NCBI GenBank assembly: GCA_949130485.1
Contig: OX422203.1
Span: 3,687,178-3,751,177, forward strand
Origin: Agelas oroides
Taxonomy: Eukaryota > Porifera > Demospongiae > Agelasida > Agelasidae
Direction: 5' to 3'
DNA length: 64,000 nt
A program made the position numbers and the translations under genes. Shown here one piece after another: positions 33,830-43,994 of the stretch. The first letter of the stretch is position 1; each line of letters begins with the position of its first letter. The notes beneath the pieces are model-generated. The model made no database searches and was not told the origin of the DNA. It saw only the letters and a list, made by a program, of their open reading frames with translations.

Positions 33830-34870
33830 TTTAATTATGTCGAGGGGGGTCTATTGTCAGAATTGTGATTAGTGTCAAGGGGGGTAGAAGTGGTTAATCT
33901 TAATTACATACAGGGGGGTATTGTCAGAAGTGTGATTAGTGTCTGGGGGGCCAGTGTTGTCAGAATTATGGATTTGTGTCAAGGGGGGTAGAAGTGGATG
34001 AGCTTTAATTATGTCAAGGGGGGTGGGTGTATTGTCAGAATTGTGATTTGTGTCAAGGGGGGTAGAAGTGGTTAATCTTAATTATGTATGGGGGGGGTAT
34101 TGTCAGAATTGTGATTTGTGTCGAAGGGGGTAAACTTAAGTAGTATTATGTCTAGGGGGGGGCAGTGTTATCAGAATTATGTTTAGTGTCAAGGGGGTAC
34201 AAGTGATTCAAGCTTAATTATGTACAGGGGGTGTATCATCAGAATTATGTTTAGTGTCAAGGGGGTACAAGTGATTCAAGCTTAATTATGTACAGGGGGT
34301 GTATCATCATAATTATGATTAGTGTCAAGGGGGTACAAGTGATTCAAGCTTAATTATGTACAGGGGGTGTATCATCAGAATTATGATTTGTGTCAAGGGG
34401 GGTTGAAGTAGATAAACTTCAAGTAGAATTACGTCCAGGGGGGTGTATTGCCAGAAGTACAAGTGGTTCAGGGGGTGTATTGACAGAATTGTGATTTGTG
34501 TCGAAGGGGGTAAACTTAAGTAGTATTATGTCTAGGGGGGGGGCAGTGTTATCAGAATTATGTTTAGTGTCAAGGGGGTACAAGTGATTCAAGCTTAATT
34601 ATGTACAGGGGGTGTATCATCAGAATTATGATTAGTGTCAAGGGGGTACAAGTGATTCAAGCTTTATGTACAGGGGGTGATCATCAGAATTATGATTTGT
34701 GTCAAGGGGGGTTGAAGTAGATAAACTTTCCAGGGGGGTGTATTGCCAGAAGTATGATAGTGTCAAGGGGGTACAAGTGGTTCAGGGGGTGTATTGACAG
34801 AATTGTGACTTGTGTCAAGGGGGATAAATGAAAGTATAATTATGTCCATGGGGTTGTAATACAGTGGAAC
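33830..34870. repeat. G-rich satellite, about 68-bp unit
   Basis: Units contain GTGTCAAGGGGGTACAAGTG, AAGCTTAATTATGTACAGGG and GTGTATCATCAGAATTATG, with frequent runs of 5-8 G. Several units are nearly identical and others truncated. The G runs make it a candidate for four-stranded G structures. Confidence 0.92.
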
Positions 34871-34979
34871 CCCGCGGAAAACCCTCAACAGCAGACACCC
34901 TGCATATAGCTAAAGCATTTCAGCAACTGTTGGTTAACTCTTGTGAGCAGGCGTGGTGGAACTTGCATAGCTAAAAGAA

Positions 34980-35300
34980 ATGAAATCACTCAATTTTTTT
35001 TATAAAAAAAATTACCTATAGCTAAATCAAGTAGCTATTTTCTATTTCTGTAAATAGAAGTGGAAAATAGCTACTTGATTATACATGATGCCTTAATTCT
35101 GTTAATTGTGTCAGGGAGTACTATATACATCCCACTTGATTTGCTGTCCTGGGGGTTGGAAAAGCTGTTAATTATATCTGGGGGTGCTATATCCCATTTG
35201 ATTGGCTATCTAAGGAGGTAGGCATGCTCTTAGTTGTATCAGGGGGGCACTAAGTCCCATTTGATTGGCTGTCCAGGTGTAGGGGGGGGGGGGGGGGGGA
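34980..35300. repeat. Hairpin, diverged G-rich units and poly-G tract
   Basis: AAATCAAGTAGCTATTTTCTATTT with its near complement forms a hairpin at about 35020-35080. Diverged units containing CCCATTTGATTGGCTGTCC follow, then 18 consecutive G at 35282-35299. Confidence 0.8.
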
Positions 35301-36690
35301 TGAGCACAAAGCACGAGGCACAGAAATGAAAAACTTTAATGATGACCCGACAGGACTAGAAAAGTGAAATGAGTTTCTGGGCAGATACAAATAATCTAAA
35401 TGATCCCTAGACAATCATACTGAGACTCTGGACAAAAATTATTATAATGACTCCTTGGACAGATACAAAATAAAATATGTGAATGACGTTCTTGACAGAG
35501 ATGAACAGATCCCCAAAAAGTTCCTTAGGACAGGTAGGAGAATTTAACAAGTTATGCACGGCAGCTACATGTTTACAATAATGAAAACAAGCACATGCAA
35601 GGATGGAATCCCCAAATTGCAACTAAACAAGGAGCAACGCCGCAACACCTTTACATCTTGTGCCATTTTCCCATGCAACCATTGTTTGTTACAGAATGTT
35701 GCAATTATGATGATTATCCAGTGTTTGTTTTAATTTGAAAGTGCTTTCTGGCAGCTACAAACTTACAACCTTGTACATTGTATACATAATTATGTGGTTA
35801 GTTGTTGCCTTCAAAACAAAAAGTAGATGTCAGTTGTCTCTGTGGCTGTGAAGAAAGGGGTATTTCCTAAATGGGAGCTATATAGCATGACCAGTAAGAC
35901 AAAAGTTTTTCAACATTCTGAGCATAGGTCACGATGTTGAGCATCTTGCTTGATGTATCTACCAATTCACACCTTGTTTCTGCTTAAAACTTGCTGTGGT
36001 ATCTATCAAACAGAATCTACAACTTCCTATGTACTGTGTGAACTACCTTCTACATTGTATGTATACTATTAGCCACACTCAGAGTTGGGTGATTGTTGAC
36101 CATAATCCCTGACTACATAGTGTATTTTACAACAGAGGTTTTAGTGCATTATTGCATGAGTGCAGGAATGAATTTTCACGACTCCAAATGAGATTTGAAA
36201 ACACTCCCTGTCAAGTGCAGTATCTCACATTGCACGGAAAGTAGTGTAAATATCTATGGACAAAATTGTCTTGCCAACAGCCGAGCAGTGCTTACAGTAC
36301 ATGGAGAGCCTGTATTTACATTATACTATTTTAACACTACCAGTGTGCATATTGCACATTAGCTCTATGGAACTTAACACAATGCACACTCCAAGTATAG
36401 CTTTCTTGTAATTGTTTAGTGAACGCAAGTACAGTTCTGAAGAGCAGCTGTGTTTTTAATTCAGGTTGTTACTGTACAGTAACTTGTAAAAACAACGAGT
36501 AATTTGATTACACAGCATGCATGTTAGCCACACCAGTAGAATTATGTTTTAGCTCAGCCTGTGCTCTGGAACTTGGGATCATTAATCCCTGGCTACCATA
36601 CTCTAACTATAACAAATCTACAACTTCCTATGAGTTCATTACTTACCTGATACTACAGAAACAAGAATGAAGTGGAAAAATAGTAAATTT
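35301..36690. other. No recognised gene; interior of the 6.1-kb element
   Basis: AT-rich sequence with a few short segments shared with other repeats (ATCTACAACTTCCT at about 36015 and 36606, also near 43018). No ORF with recognisable motifs. Confidence 0.4.
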
Positions 36691-36699
36691 GTGTTCATA

Positions 36700-38340
36700 G
36701 TTATTATGTTTTGGTCATTGAGGTAGCCAATGTCAACTATACAGCACCAACAGTATAACAACTGCCACAGCTTCGGCATGCACTCTACATTTATTAGCCC
36801 AACATAGCCTACTGCACAAAGCTCATTGAGTCTTCATTGCACTTCATGCAACGCAACATGGCCTCTAAACTTCAAATTTGCCTGTAATAGGCTTGCGCAC
36901 ATTATTTCATGAGCCAGTTACTGTCATCACATGCATTACAGAGACAACAGTAGTTATTAGAGTTTGAGGATAAGTGCCAGTTACTTTATTGAAAGAGGCA
37001 GCACTGAGAAGCTTGTTGAACCATCTCCAAGTTTTCCGACCTATTGCTGAGCTCAATAGCTTGCAAAATAAAAGTATGTCACACCATTTTTTTTTTCAAT
37101 CATGTTTATATAAGCCCATTACACACACATCTACTACTGCTGTCTCATTCTAATTTTTGGGGTGATTTTTGATTTTGCTGCTTGCAATGAGGGAGTAAAG
37201 TTGCACTTGCCACATAGAGATTGTGAGCGCCTGATCATGTATTGTGGATAGTGATAATTGAAGCCACTTAGATAAGTAAACTGACTGGTCTATATATGGT
37301 ATGTGGGCGGCAAGCCAACATGCTAACAAGTACAAATCTAATTTAGTAGTAGTTCCCAGGTTATGTAGCACTGTACAATATTTGACTGAGACTTAGCATG
37401 GTACTCTGGAGTGACTGGTAGCTAGCTGTTAGCTGTCAGCAAGAATATCTGTTTTATAAACACCTAGTGGCTATATTGTACAAGGCTCTATAGTTACTTG
37501 TCTATGCAGTAGGTATCATCGTGGATAATAGAGCAGGGTTGCATTGGCAACCAATCTTTGGTATTATGTTGTTCTTTATGCTATCATGATAGCACAAGCC
37601 TCAGAACAAGGATGCACCAACATCGTTCACATGGAAAGTCCTCTTGCAATTAGTAGATCCTTTGAGTGGTCTAGCATACATCTGTACTCTTTCTATAGCT
37701 ACTAGTTGCTCCAGAGGTCATGACCCTATACCATGCATGTATAAGATTGTAGCAAAGGGCCAGATCTCAGTCATGTGCTACATGCTCCAAGGGGCTACTT
37801 GTAGTCTTACAAGTCTTACAAGATTAGACTCAGATTTACAATAACACCAAGGACAAATTAGGTCAAGTTATTGTATAGCAATTTTAATCTGAGGACAAGG
37901 ATTGGTTATTGCTGCATAACTCCCATGGCTACCATGTTATAGCTAAGCATTGTGTACTTCACTTATCATAGGTTCTTATTGCCTTTATAGCTGTAAGTTT
38001 CTTTTCTGTCTAATGTAGCGAAACAGTGATTCACTGATTCTAAGAAATATTGCATGGTAGCTTTGGATTTAGGGTCGCCAAGTCCAAGGGCAAAGCTGAG
38101 AACAAATTTGCGAGCTACGTGGCTATATACCTCAAAGGATTGGTCCTTGTTGTTATTCACACAAGATAGTTTACACTGTAAACAAGGTGGTTTGTATGAA
38201 ACATCATTCCTACCTCCACACAGGCTGTTCCCCACCTGTTACCATAGGAACAAGAACATCATTTCTATTCTCTACTCAGGCTGTTACCCACCTGTTACCA
38301 TAGAAATGAACATCATTCCTATCCTATACATGGGCTGTTC
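36700..38340 (+). repeat. Dispersed 1.6-kb repeat, copy 2
   Basis: Collinear with 19400-21060 in the same orientation and clearly diverged by substitutions and small indels. It ends in two or three copies of a CAGGCTGTTCCCCACCTG, TTACCATAGAAAC segment. It lies inside the 6.1-kb element and shows no recognised coding potential. Confidence 0.8.
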
Positions 38341-38341
38341 C

Positions 38342-39211
38342 GATAAGTGTACAAAAGCAGCCATCCTGTGATTCTGCTTTGTGGCACTTGCAGTTCCACA
38401 GTTTGGAAACAAATTTCTGCTGTTCTGCTACCACACAGCCTCAGAATTTTATAATGCACCAGAGAAATTTCTGCTATTCTGCTACCTCAGTGGCAGAACC
38501 TTTCTAACCAGAGAAACATTCTACTATTCTGCTACCAGAATTTTGTTCATCTGAGAAACATTAGCAGGAGTTTTGAGGGAATATTTCAGCTATCATAGTG
38601 AATCTACATCATCAAAATTTTATTATTTTTTTATTATGATGATTGTTTTGCGGGGGCAAGGGGGGGAGGGGGGGGGGGGGGGCTGGAACTAACAACTGGT
38701 ATGTTGGATTTTATAGCTTGTGCCAGCTTCTTGACAGGTTCAGCATATTTTGGGTTGTCCAGGAAACGGTTTAATGGCATATTTATTTGGTATATTGGCA
38801 TACAGTCAAAAGACGATGAAGGGATACCTGCAAAGCAAGCTAGGACATCAAAGTCTCTGAGTGCAAAGTAACTAATTTTCTGAATTAGTGTATAATGTCT
38901 AGACTGTGAATCCAGTTCAATAAGCAGTGCTGTACTTTGGGCAGGTATACAATGTGTTGGCAAGAAAAGGGTTCTCAGGATTCAGGGCTGGGTTTCCTGC
39001 TACTGTTCAAGTGAGAGCAGATTAGCAAAATAGCAGAATATTTCTCAGATGAGAAACATTCTGCTACTGAGGTAGCAGAGTAGCAGAAATTTCTCTGGTG
39101 CATTATAAAATTCTGAGGCTGTGTGGTAGCAGAACAGCAGAAATTTGTTTCCAAACTGTGGAACTGCAAGTGCCACAAAGCAGAATCACAGGATGGCTGC
39201 TTTTGTACACT
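38342..39211. mobile_element. MITE-like element with ~150-bp inverted repeats
   Basis: The left arm ATAAGTGTACAAAAGCAGCC continues through CACTTGCAGTTCCACAG and CTGAGGCTG-like sequence. The right arm at 39057-39211 is its complement and ends TTTTGTACACTTAT. It is inserted within a CTGTTCC/CCCACCTGTTACC segment, with TGTTCC on both sides. The open frame at 38634-38963 on minus includes a proline run caused by a poly-G tract and is not considered a gene. Confidence 0.85.
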
Positions 39212-39264
39212 TATTTGTTCCCCACCTGTTACCATAGAAACATCATTTCATGCCATTGATTGTG

Positions 39265-39890
39265 TCAGGGGGACACTACATCCCATCTGATTGGCTCTCC
39301 ATGGGGTGGACATGCAGTTAATTGTGTCAGAGGAGCACCATGTTTTATGCAGTTAATTGTGTCGGGGGGGGGGGCATTACAACCCATTTGATTAGTAGTC
39401 CAGGGGGATGGACGTGCAGTTAATTGTGTCAGGGGGGCATTACAATCCATTTGATTAGCTGTCCAGGGGGGTGGACGTGCACTTAATTGTGTCAGGGGGG
39501 CATTACAACCCATTTGATTAGCTGTCCAGGGGGGTGGACGTGCACTTAATTGTGTCAGGGGGGCATTACAACCCATTTGATTAGCTGTCCAGGGGGGTGG
39601 ACGTGCACTTAATTGTGTCAGGGGGGCATTACAACCCATTTGATTAGCTGTCCAGGGGGGTGGACGTGCACTCAATTGTGTCAGGGGGGCATTACAATCC
39701 ATTTGATTAGCTGTCCAGGGGGGTGGATGTGTACTTAATTGTGTCAGGGGGGCATTACAATCCATTTGATTAGCTGTCCAGGGGGGTGGACGTGCACTTA
39801 ATTGTGTCAGGGGGGCATTACAACCCATTTGATTAGCTGTCCAGGGGGGGTATTGGCTACTAATTATGTCCAGGGGGCCATATTACCCAA
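39265..39890. repeat. Tandem array, 63-bp unit, about 9 copies
   Basis: The unit contains GGTGGACGTGCACTTAATTG, TGTCAGGGGGGCATTACAAC and CCATTTGATTAGCTGTCCAG. Because 63 is divisible by 3, one minus-strand frame stays open (21-residue cycle with CNAPLTQLSARPPPWTANQ); this is a consequence of the array. Confidence 0.93.
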
Positions 39891-39939
39891 ACTGTCCATC
39901 CACAGGGGGTGTATGCTTATTAAATGGAATAGCCCAATA

Positions 39940-40249
39940 CAAATCGGCGTTCCATGAATTCTTCACAAAATCCTTCGTTACAGCATTGATAATTTGATAT
40001 TGACAGGTAGGCCTAGTACCTGGTTGCAGAGTTTTGTACGTTCATACTGTATCTGAAGAAACCTCATTTACTCGAAGTAGGCAACAAGTATCAACTCCAG
40101 AGACGAAAACGCAACCGCTACACAAGCAGCTGAAAAGTCGCCATCTTGCTGCATTTTAGGTCATTAAGTTACGTCACTTCCGCTCTGCAATTAAAATTTG
40201 ACCGTTAGCGGAACGGCTGCATGCATATACTGTTTTAGCATTACTTCCT
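39940..40249. other. No recognised gene
   Basis: Short stretch between the 6.1-kb element and the next foldback element. It includes the segment TTAGCGGAACGGCTGCATGC (complementary to 31.04 kb). Confidence 0.4.
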
Positions 40250-40644
40250 TAGCCTCGTTCCCAGGCCCCGCCCAGCTTTCCGTCGCTATTAGTACGGAAA
40301 AGCGGGAGAGGGCCTGGTATCTTTTCTCACGTGAGTGACGTCGGGATAGAAAGGATGGTAGAAAAGGTTTAATTGTGCGTGGGTGCACAGGGCCCAGAAC
40401 AGCAAAAAGAGCCCACGTAGCAGGTAGCTTACCGCACGCATCTAGCTAGCGGAGGGCGATTGTCGTATACACCGAGCGTTGAGCGTGTAGTCGACTGAAC
40501 AACACGCAAAACGCTGCCTGTTTTTTCTGAAAATTTCGCCATTTTCCGATTACGTCATGCTCACGTGAGAAAAGATACCAGGCTCTCCCCACTTTTCCGT
40601 ACTGCAAGCGACGAAAAGCTGGGCGGGGCCTGGGAACGAGGCTA
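40250..40644. mobile_element. Foldback element, TAGCCTCGTTCCCAGG family, about 395 bp
   Basis: The left arm starts TAGCCTCGTTCCCAGGCC and reaches ATCTTTTCTCACGTGAG. The right arm from about 40560 is its complement and ends GGCCTGGGAACGAGGCTA. The arms are about 85 bp with near-perfect pairing. Confidence 0.9.
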
Positions 40645-40928
40645 ATCCTTCCTGTGGTAATACGGTACAGCGCTTTTCTGCATCGCTAGGAATCGCAAAG
40701 CGCAGTGCGTTTTGAACGAATCGCATTGTGCTTATTAAACCCGAATTGCGTTGCTAGGCAACAGAAAGTATATTAACCCTTTCTTTACTTACGTACGCGC
40801 TTTCATAGATCTAGATTGTAAGTTAAACTAGGGGAATGCAGTGCATTGTGGGGCGAGCGTGAGGGAGTTGTATGGTGCATTAGCGTTTCATAGTACTACA
40901 TTTTCCCACTTGCAGACACCTCACATAA

Positions 40929-41005
40929 CAGTCTCATTCCCAGTTCTTCCCACCTTCAATATTTGCCTATGGAACTGAAGGTGGGAAATGCCTGGGGAAG
41001 AGGCT
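40929..41005. mobile_element. Foldback element within the tandem duplication, copy 1
   Basis: CAGTCTCATTCCCAGTTC and GAAATGCCTGGGGAAGAGGC followed by TA form the ends, with an internal CCACCTTCA/TGAAGGTGG hairpin. Confidence 0.65.
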
Positions 41006-41875
41006 AGGGTATCAAATGTATGCCTGTGTTCATTGACCAATGTAGCTTGGTATGTGCTCATCTTGTGTTCGTTGGTGGCCTGAAGGGTTGCAAGTTAAGA
41101 ATGAGGGTTCAACATCTCAGTATGAACAAGTATATTCCGTTGGTGTCCTGTGACTCCAACTTTAAATATTGACATCTTGGAACTGTCTTCTCAAGTGTCA
41201 ATAGTGGATATTTGCTGAACACATACAGCTGTGGGGTCAGGCCTCTTTTGCTGTAGTCTATATTGTCAGCCCTTTTCCTGAGCACTGTATGTACTGGACT
41301 TGTGGTATGGAGTTTCAGAAGCTCTTCTCTAGCTGCATGTTGCTCAACAGGCTAGGGCTATTTGATCGAGTCATGCAGGCCTCTCTGGTTCGGGTTCTCA
41401 CAAGCTATAATCGCTCTGTACACTTATCGATGGCCGACTCCCCGTTGGCGGCAGAGTCACGAAGCATGCAGTAATCAGTCACCGTCTTACTAATCGTGCC
41501 TCCCTTTTCCTCACTGTTTTTCAAGTCCCTGTTGCGTTGGTTCCCCTGACTGTTCAGCCATTCTGTCTTTCTAGTCTCGTCTCTTGAGCAGGAGTGGCTA
41601 GCTACATGAACCAATGTGCAATGTGGAAATATTGCATCACGCACAAATAGGGCAGAATGTATATACGGAATACGCACGTACCATACATATATATAGACAA
41701 TTTTCTGTTTTCACCACAAGTGTGGGGCTCGCTGCGCTCGCCCCAATTATGACTAACCTCATGGAACTAGGGGAATGCAGTGCATTGTGGGGCGAGCATG
41801 AATGAGTTACTTGATGCATTAGAGTTTCATAGCACTACATTTACCCACTTGCATACACTAAGTCTCACATAACAA

Positions 41876-41954
41876 TAGGCTCGTTCCCAGGTCTTCTCCA
41901 CCTCCAGCTGTAGCCTGTAACAGTAGAGGCGGGAAATGCCCAGGGGTGAGGCTA
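41876..41954. mobile_element. Foldback element within the tandem duplication, copy 2
   Basis: TAGGCTCGTTCCCAGGTC and GAAATGCCCAGGGGTGAGGC followed by TA form the ends. It corresponds to 40929-41005, so the element was present before the surrounding duplication. Confidence 0.7.
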
Positions 41955-42720
41955 GGGTATCAAATGTATGCCGGTGTTCATGGAGCAATATAGCTCAGGT
42001 ATAGCTATGTGCTCATCTGGGTAGGTATGTGGTTGGGTTCATTGTACACACCCTGTGTCGTTACAGTGGGGTAGTAGCTACAGCTGTAGGCAACAAATTT
42101 AGTCTCCAAGCAATTGGCCTGAAGAGTTGCAAGTCAAGGGTGAGGGTTCAACAGCTTAGTACGAACAAGTATATTCCATTGGTTTCCTGTGACTCCATAT
42201 TTCGGCACTGTCTCCTCAAGTGTATGTCTATATAGTGGATATTTGCTGAGCCCATAGAGCTGTGAAATCAGGATTCTCTCAGCTATGGAGTATGGAGCCA
42301 GGTCTTTTTTGATGTAGTCTATATTGTCAGCTCATTTCCTGAGCACAATTACTGGTGGAGTTGTGGTATGGAAGTTTCACAAGCTCTTCTCTAGCTGTTG
42401 CTCGTATTTGATCGAGTCACGCAGGCCTCCGTGATTCGAATTCTCACAAGCTGATCGCTCTGTACACTGAGCACTCCCCGCTGGTGGCAGAGTCACGAAG
42501 CACACCGTCAATAATCAGTCTCGGTCTCACTAGTAGTGCCTCCCTTTCCTCGCCGTTTTCAAATCTCTGTTGCGTTGATTCCCACTGTTCAGCCTTTCTA
42601 GTCTTGTCTCTTGAGCAAGCAGTAATACATATGCAATGCGGAAATATTGCATCGCGCACAAATAGGGCAGAATGCATATACGGAATACGCACGTACCATA
42701 TATATATATATATAAATAAG

Positions 42721-42844
42721 TTATAGATAAACCACAGTAGACAGGGATTTATGGTCCATAAACCACCCGAGCCCGAGGGCGCAGCCCGAGGGCGAGGGTT
42801 GTTTATGGACCATAAATCCCTGTCTACTGTGGTTTATCTGTTAT
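42721..42844. mobile_element. Foldback element, about 124 bp
   Basis: GATAAACCACAGTAGACAGG continuing GATTTATGGTCCATAAACCA is followed by a GC-rich loop with GCCCGAGGGCG and then the exact complement. Confidence 0.92.
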
Positions 42845-43095
42845 ATTCTCCACTCTGATTGGTCCTTGTTGTATTAGTAAATACACATGGTAGTTTTCAC
42901 TGTAAACAAGGTATGTTATTAGTAAACATGTAAAGTAATTTACACTCTAAACAAGGTAGCTTATAGGAAACATCATTTTACAACTTCCTGTGGTATATGG
43001 AACAGAATCTACAGAATCTACAACTTCCTGTCAGTATATGGAAAATAATACCCACCTGTTACCACAGAAACAAGGGTGAAGTGGAGTATATGTAA
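42845..43095 (+). repeat. Partial copy related to the 1.6-kb dispersed repeat
   Basis: It contains GATTGGTCCTTGTTG, CACTGTAAACAAGGT and CCCACCTGTTACCA segments that also occur near 38.13-38.3 kb. Confidence 0.6.
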
Positions 43096-43136
43096 ATATA
43101 TAGACAATTTTCCGTTTTCACCACAGTTATAGTGTA

Positions 43137-43255
43137 CTACAGGTTAGCGCGGTTTACATGCAGGATATACACGAATCGTGTTATTCAATTAGAAGCCGAG
43201 GCTTCTAATTGAATAACTGCCGAGTGTATATCCTGACCGCGCTAGCCTGTAGACG
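43137..43255. mobile_element. Foldback element, about 118 bp
   Basis: The central ATTCAATTAGAAGCC and GGCTTCTAATTGAAT pair, with outer arms ACAGGTTAGCGCGGT and ACCGCGCTAGCCTGT and GGATATACAC/GTGTATATCC. Confidence 0.9.
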
Positions 43256-43715
43256 GTATACCTAGCTTGTACTAAACATGGCTTCACTGCCTTCTAACTG
43301 CCTCAAGGTGTGGCGGTGAAGTCATTCGGCGGAGGTTAACGAAAACATAAACTTGGGTTACAGTCAGGACCAGGGTTACTCCTAGTTTCAGGGTTAGGGT
43401 AATACTGCTTTAGGGCAATCTTGCTTTGCCTAATTTTAAAAAAGGTTTTAGTGGCTCATTAATATATTGTGTAAGACGTCACGCATGCGTATACTGGACA
43501 AAAGTAGCTCTAGCAAGTTGGCTGTCCTAAGGCATTCTAAGTTGTTTGCATAGCTATTTGAAGAGCATTTTTGGTCTCCCCAAACTGAGAGGAGCTGTAG
43601 GATACCGCTTGAGAGAATTTTTAGGTGCCGCGTCTTCACGAGTTTCTCTGACCGTCACACCCTGCCAGTCGATTTCACACGTCTCTACATTACCTGTTTG
43701 GTATTCTGAACAACG

Positions 43716-43994
43716 ATGTCTGCCTCCTCAGATGATGCCCCTTGTGGTTCCTGCCTGCAGCTTGTCTGCCGCGGCCAGAAAGGACTTGACTGTGACCTAT
43801 GCGGCTCGTGGTATCATATCGAGTGCGCGACCGTCTCTACAACCTGCTACAACGCTATTAGGAAGGGCGACGGCCTGATGTGGTTCTGCCCCGCCTGCCG
43901 GTCAGCCCTCCAAAGCGCTCTCAAGAAGGTGGAGGCTCTTAGTGCTGAGAACGCGGCTCTACGTGAAGAGGTTCGAGCAAATCTCACCCGTTGA
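43716..43994 (+). CDS. LINE ORF1-like protein, PHD finger plus coiled coil
   Basis: The 92 codons from the ATG at 43716 encode a PHD zinc finger with ligands in CGSC, CDLC, HIEC and CPAC (residues about 10-65), followed by a helical, coiled-coil-like tail with KKVEALSAENAALREEV. PHD-bearing ORF1 proteins are known in CR1-like LINEs. The frame ends at TGA 43992-43994, and the continuing ORF overlaps it in another frame, which could be a natural ORF overlap or a frameshift. Its role is likely RNA or chromatin binding during retrotransposition. Confidence 0.75.
   Translation: MSASSDDAPCGSCLQLVCRGQKGLDCDLCGSWYHIECATVSTTCYNAIRKGDGLMWFCPACRSALQSALKKVEALSAENAALREEVRANLTR

Larger units (their letters stand above)
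33788..39935. mobile_element. 6.1-kb element with ~36-bp terminal inverted repeats and satellite content
   Basis: The left end GGGCTATTCCATTTAATAAG continues CATACACCCCCTGTGGA and is mirrored exactly by a right end finishing GGAATAGCCC at 39935. AAT flanks both ends (33785-33787 and 39936-39938). The interior holds G-rich tandem arrays at both sides, the second copy of the 1.6-kb dispersed repeat and a nested MITE, with no transposase. The ends resemble, from memory, Harbinger/ISL2EU-type (PHIS) termini. A related solo end, with AATGGAATAGCCC, occurs near 24618-24632. Confidence 0.8.
40832..42715 (+). repeat. Tandem duplication, about 940-bp unit
   Basis: The unit at about 40832-41760 recurs at about 41766-42715, sharing AACTAGGGGAATGCAGTGCA, TGTGGGGCGAGC, the foldback elements near 40.93 and 41.88 kb, and a shared end including GCGCACAAATAGGGCAGAAT and GGAATACGCACGTACCATA. 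The copies have diverged by substitutions and indels. Confidence 0.88.

Noticed and set aside
38634-38963. 109-codon minus-strand frame with a proline run
   Set aside because: The proline run comes from a poly-G tract and the frame lies inside a MITE-like element with no known domain.
39265-39828. 187-codon frame with a 21-residue repeat
   Set aside because: It follows from a 63-bp tandem unit divisible by three; there is no non-repeat coding sequence.
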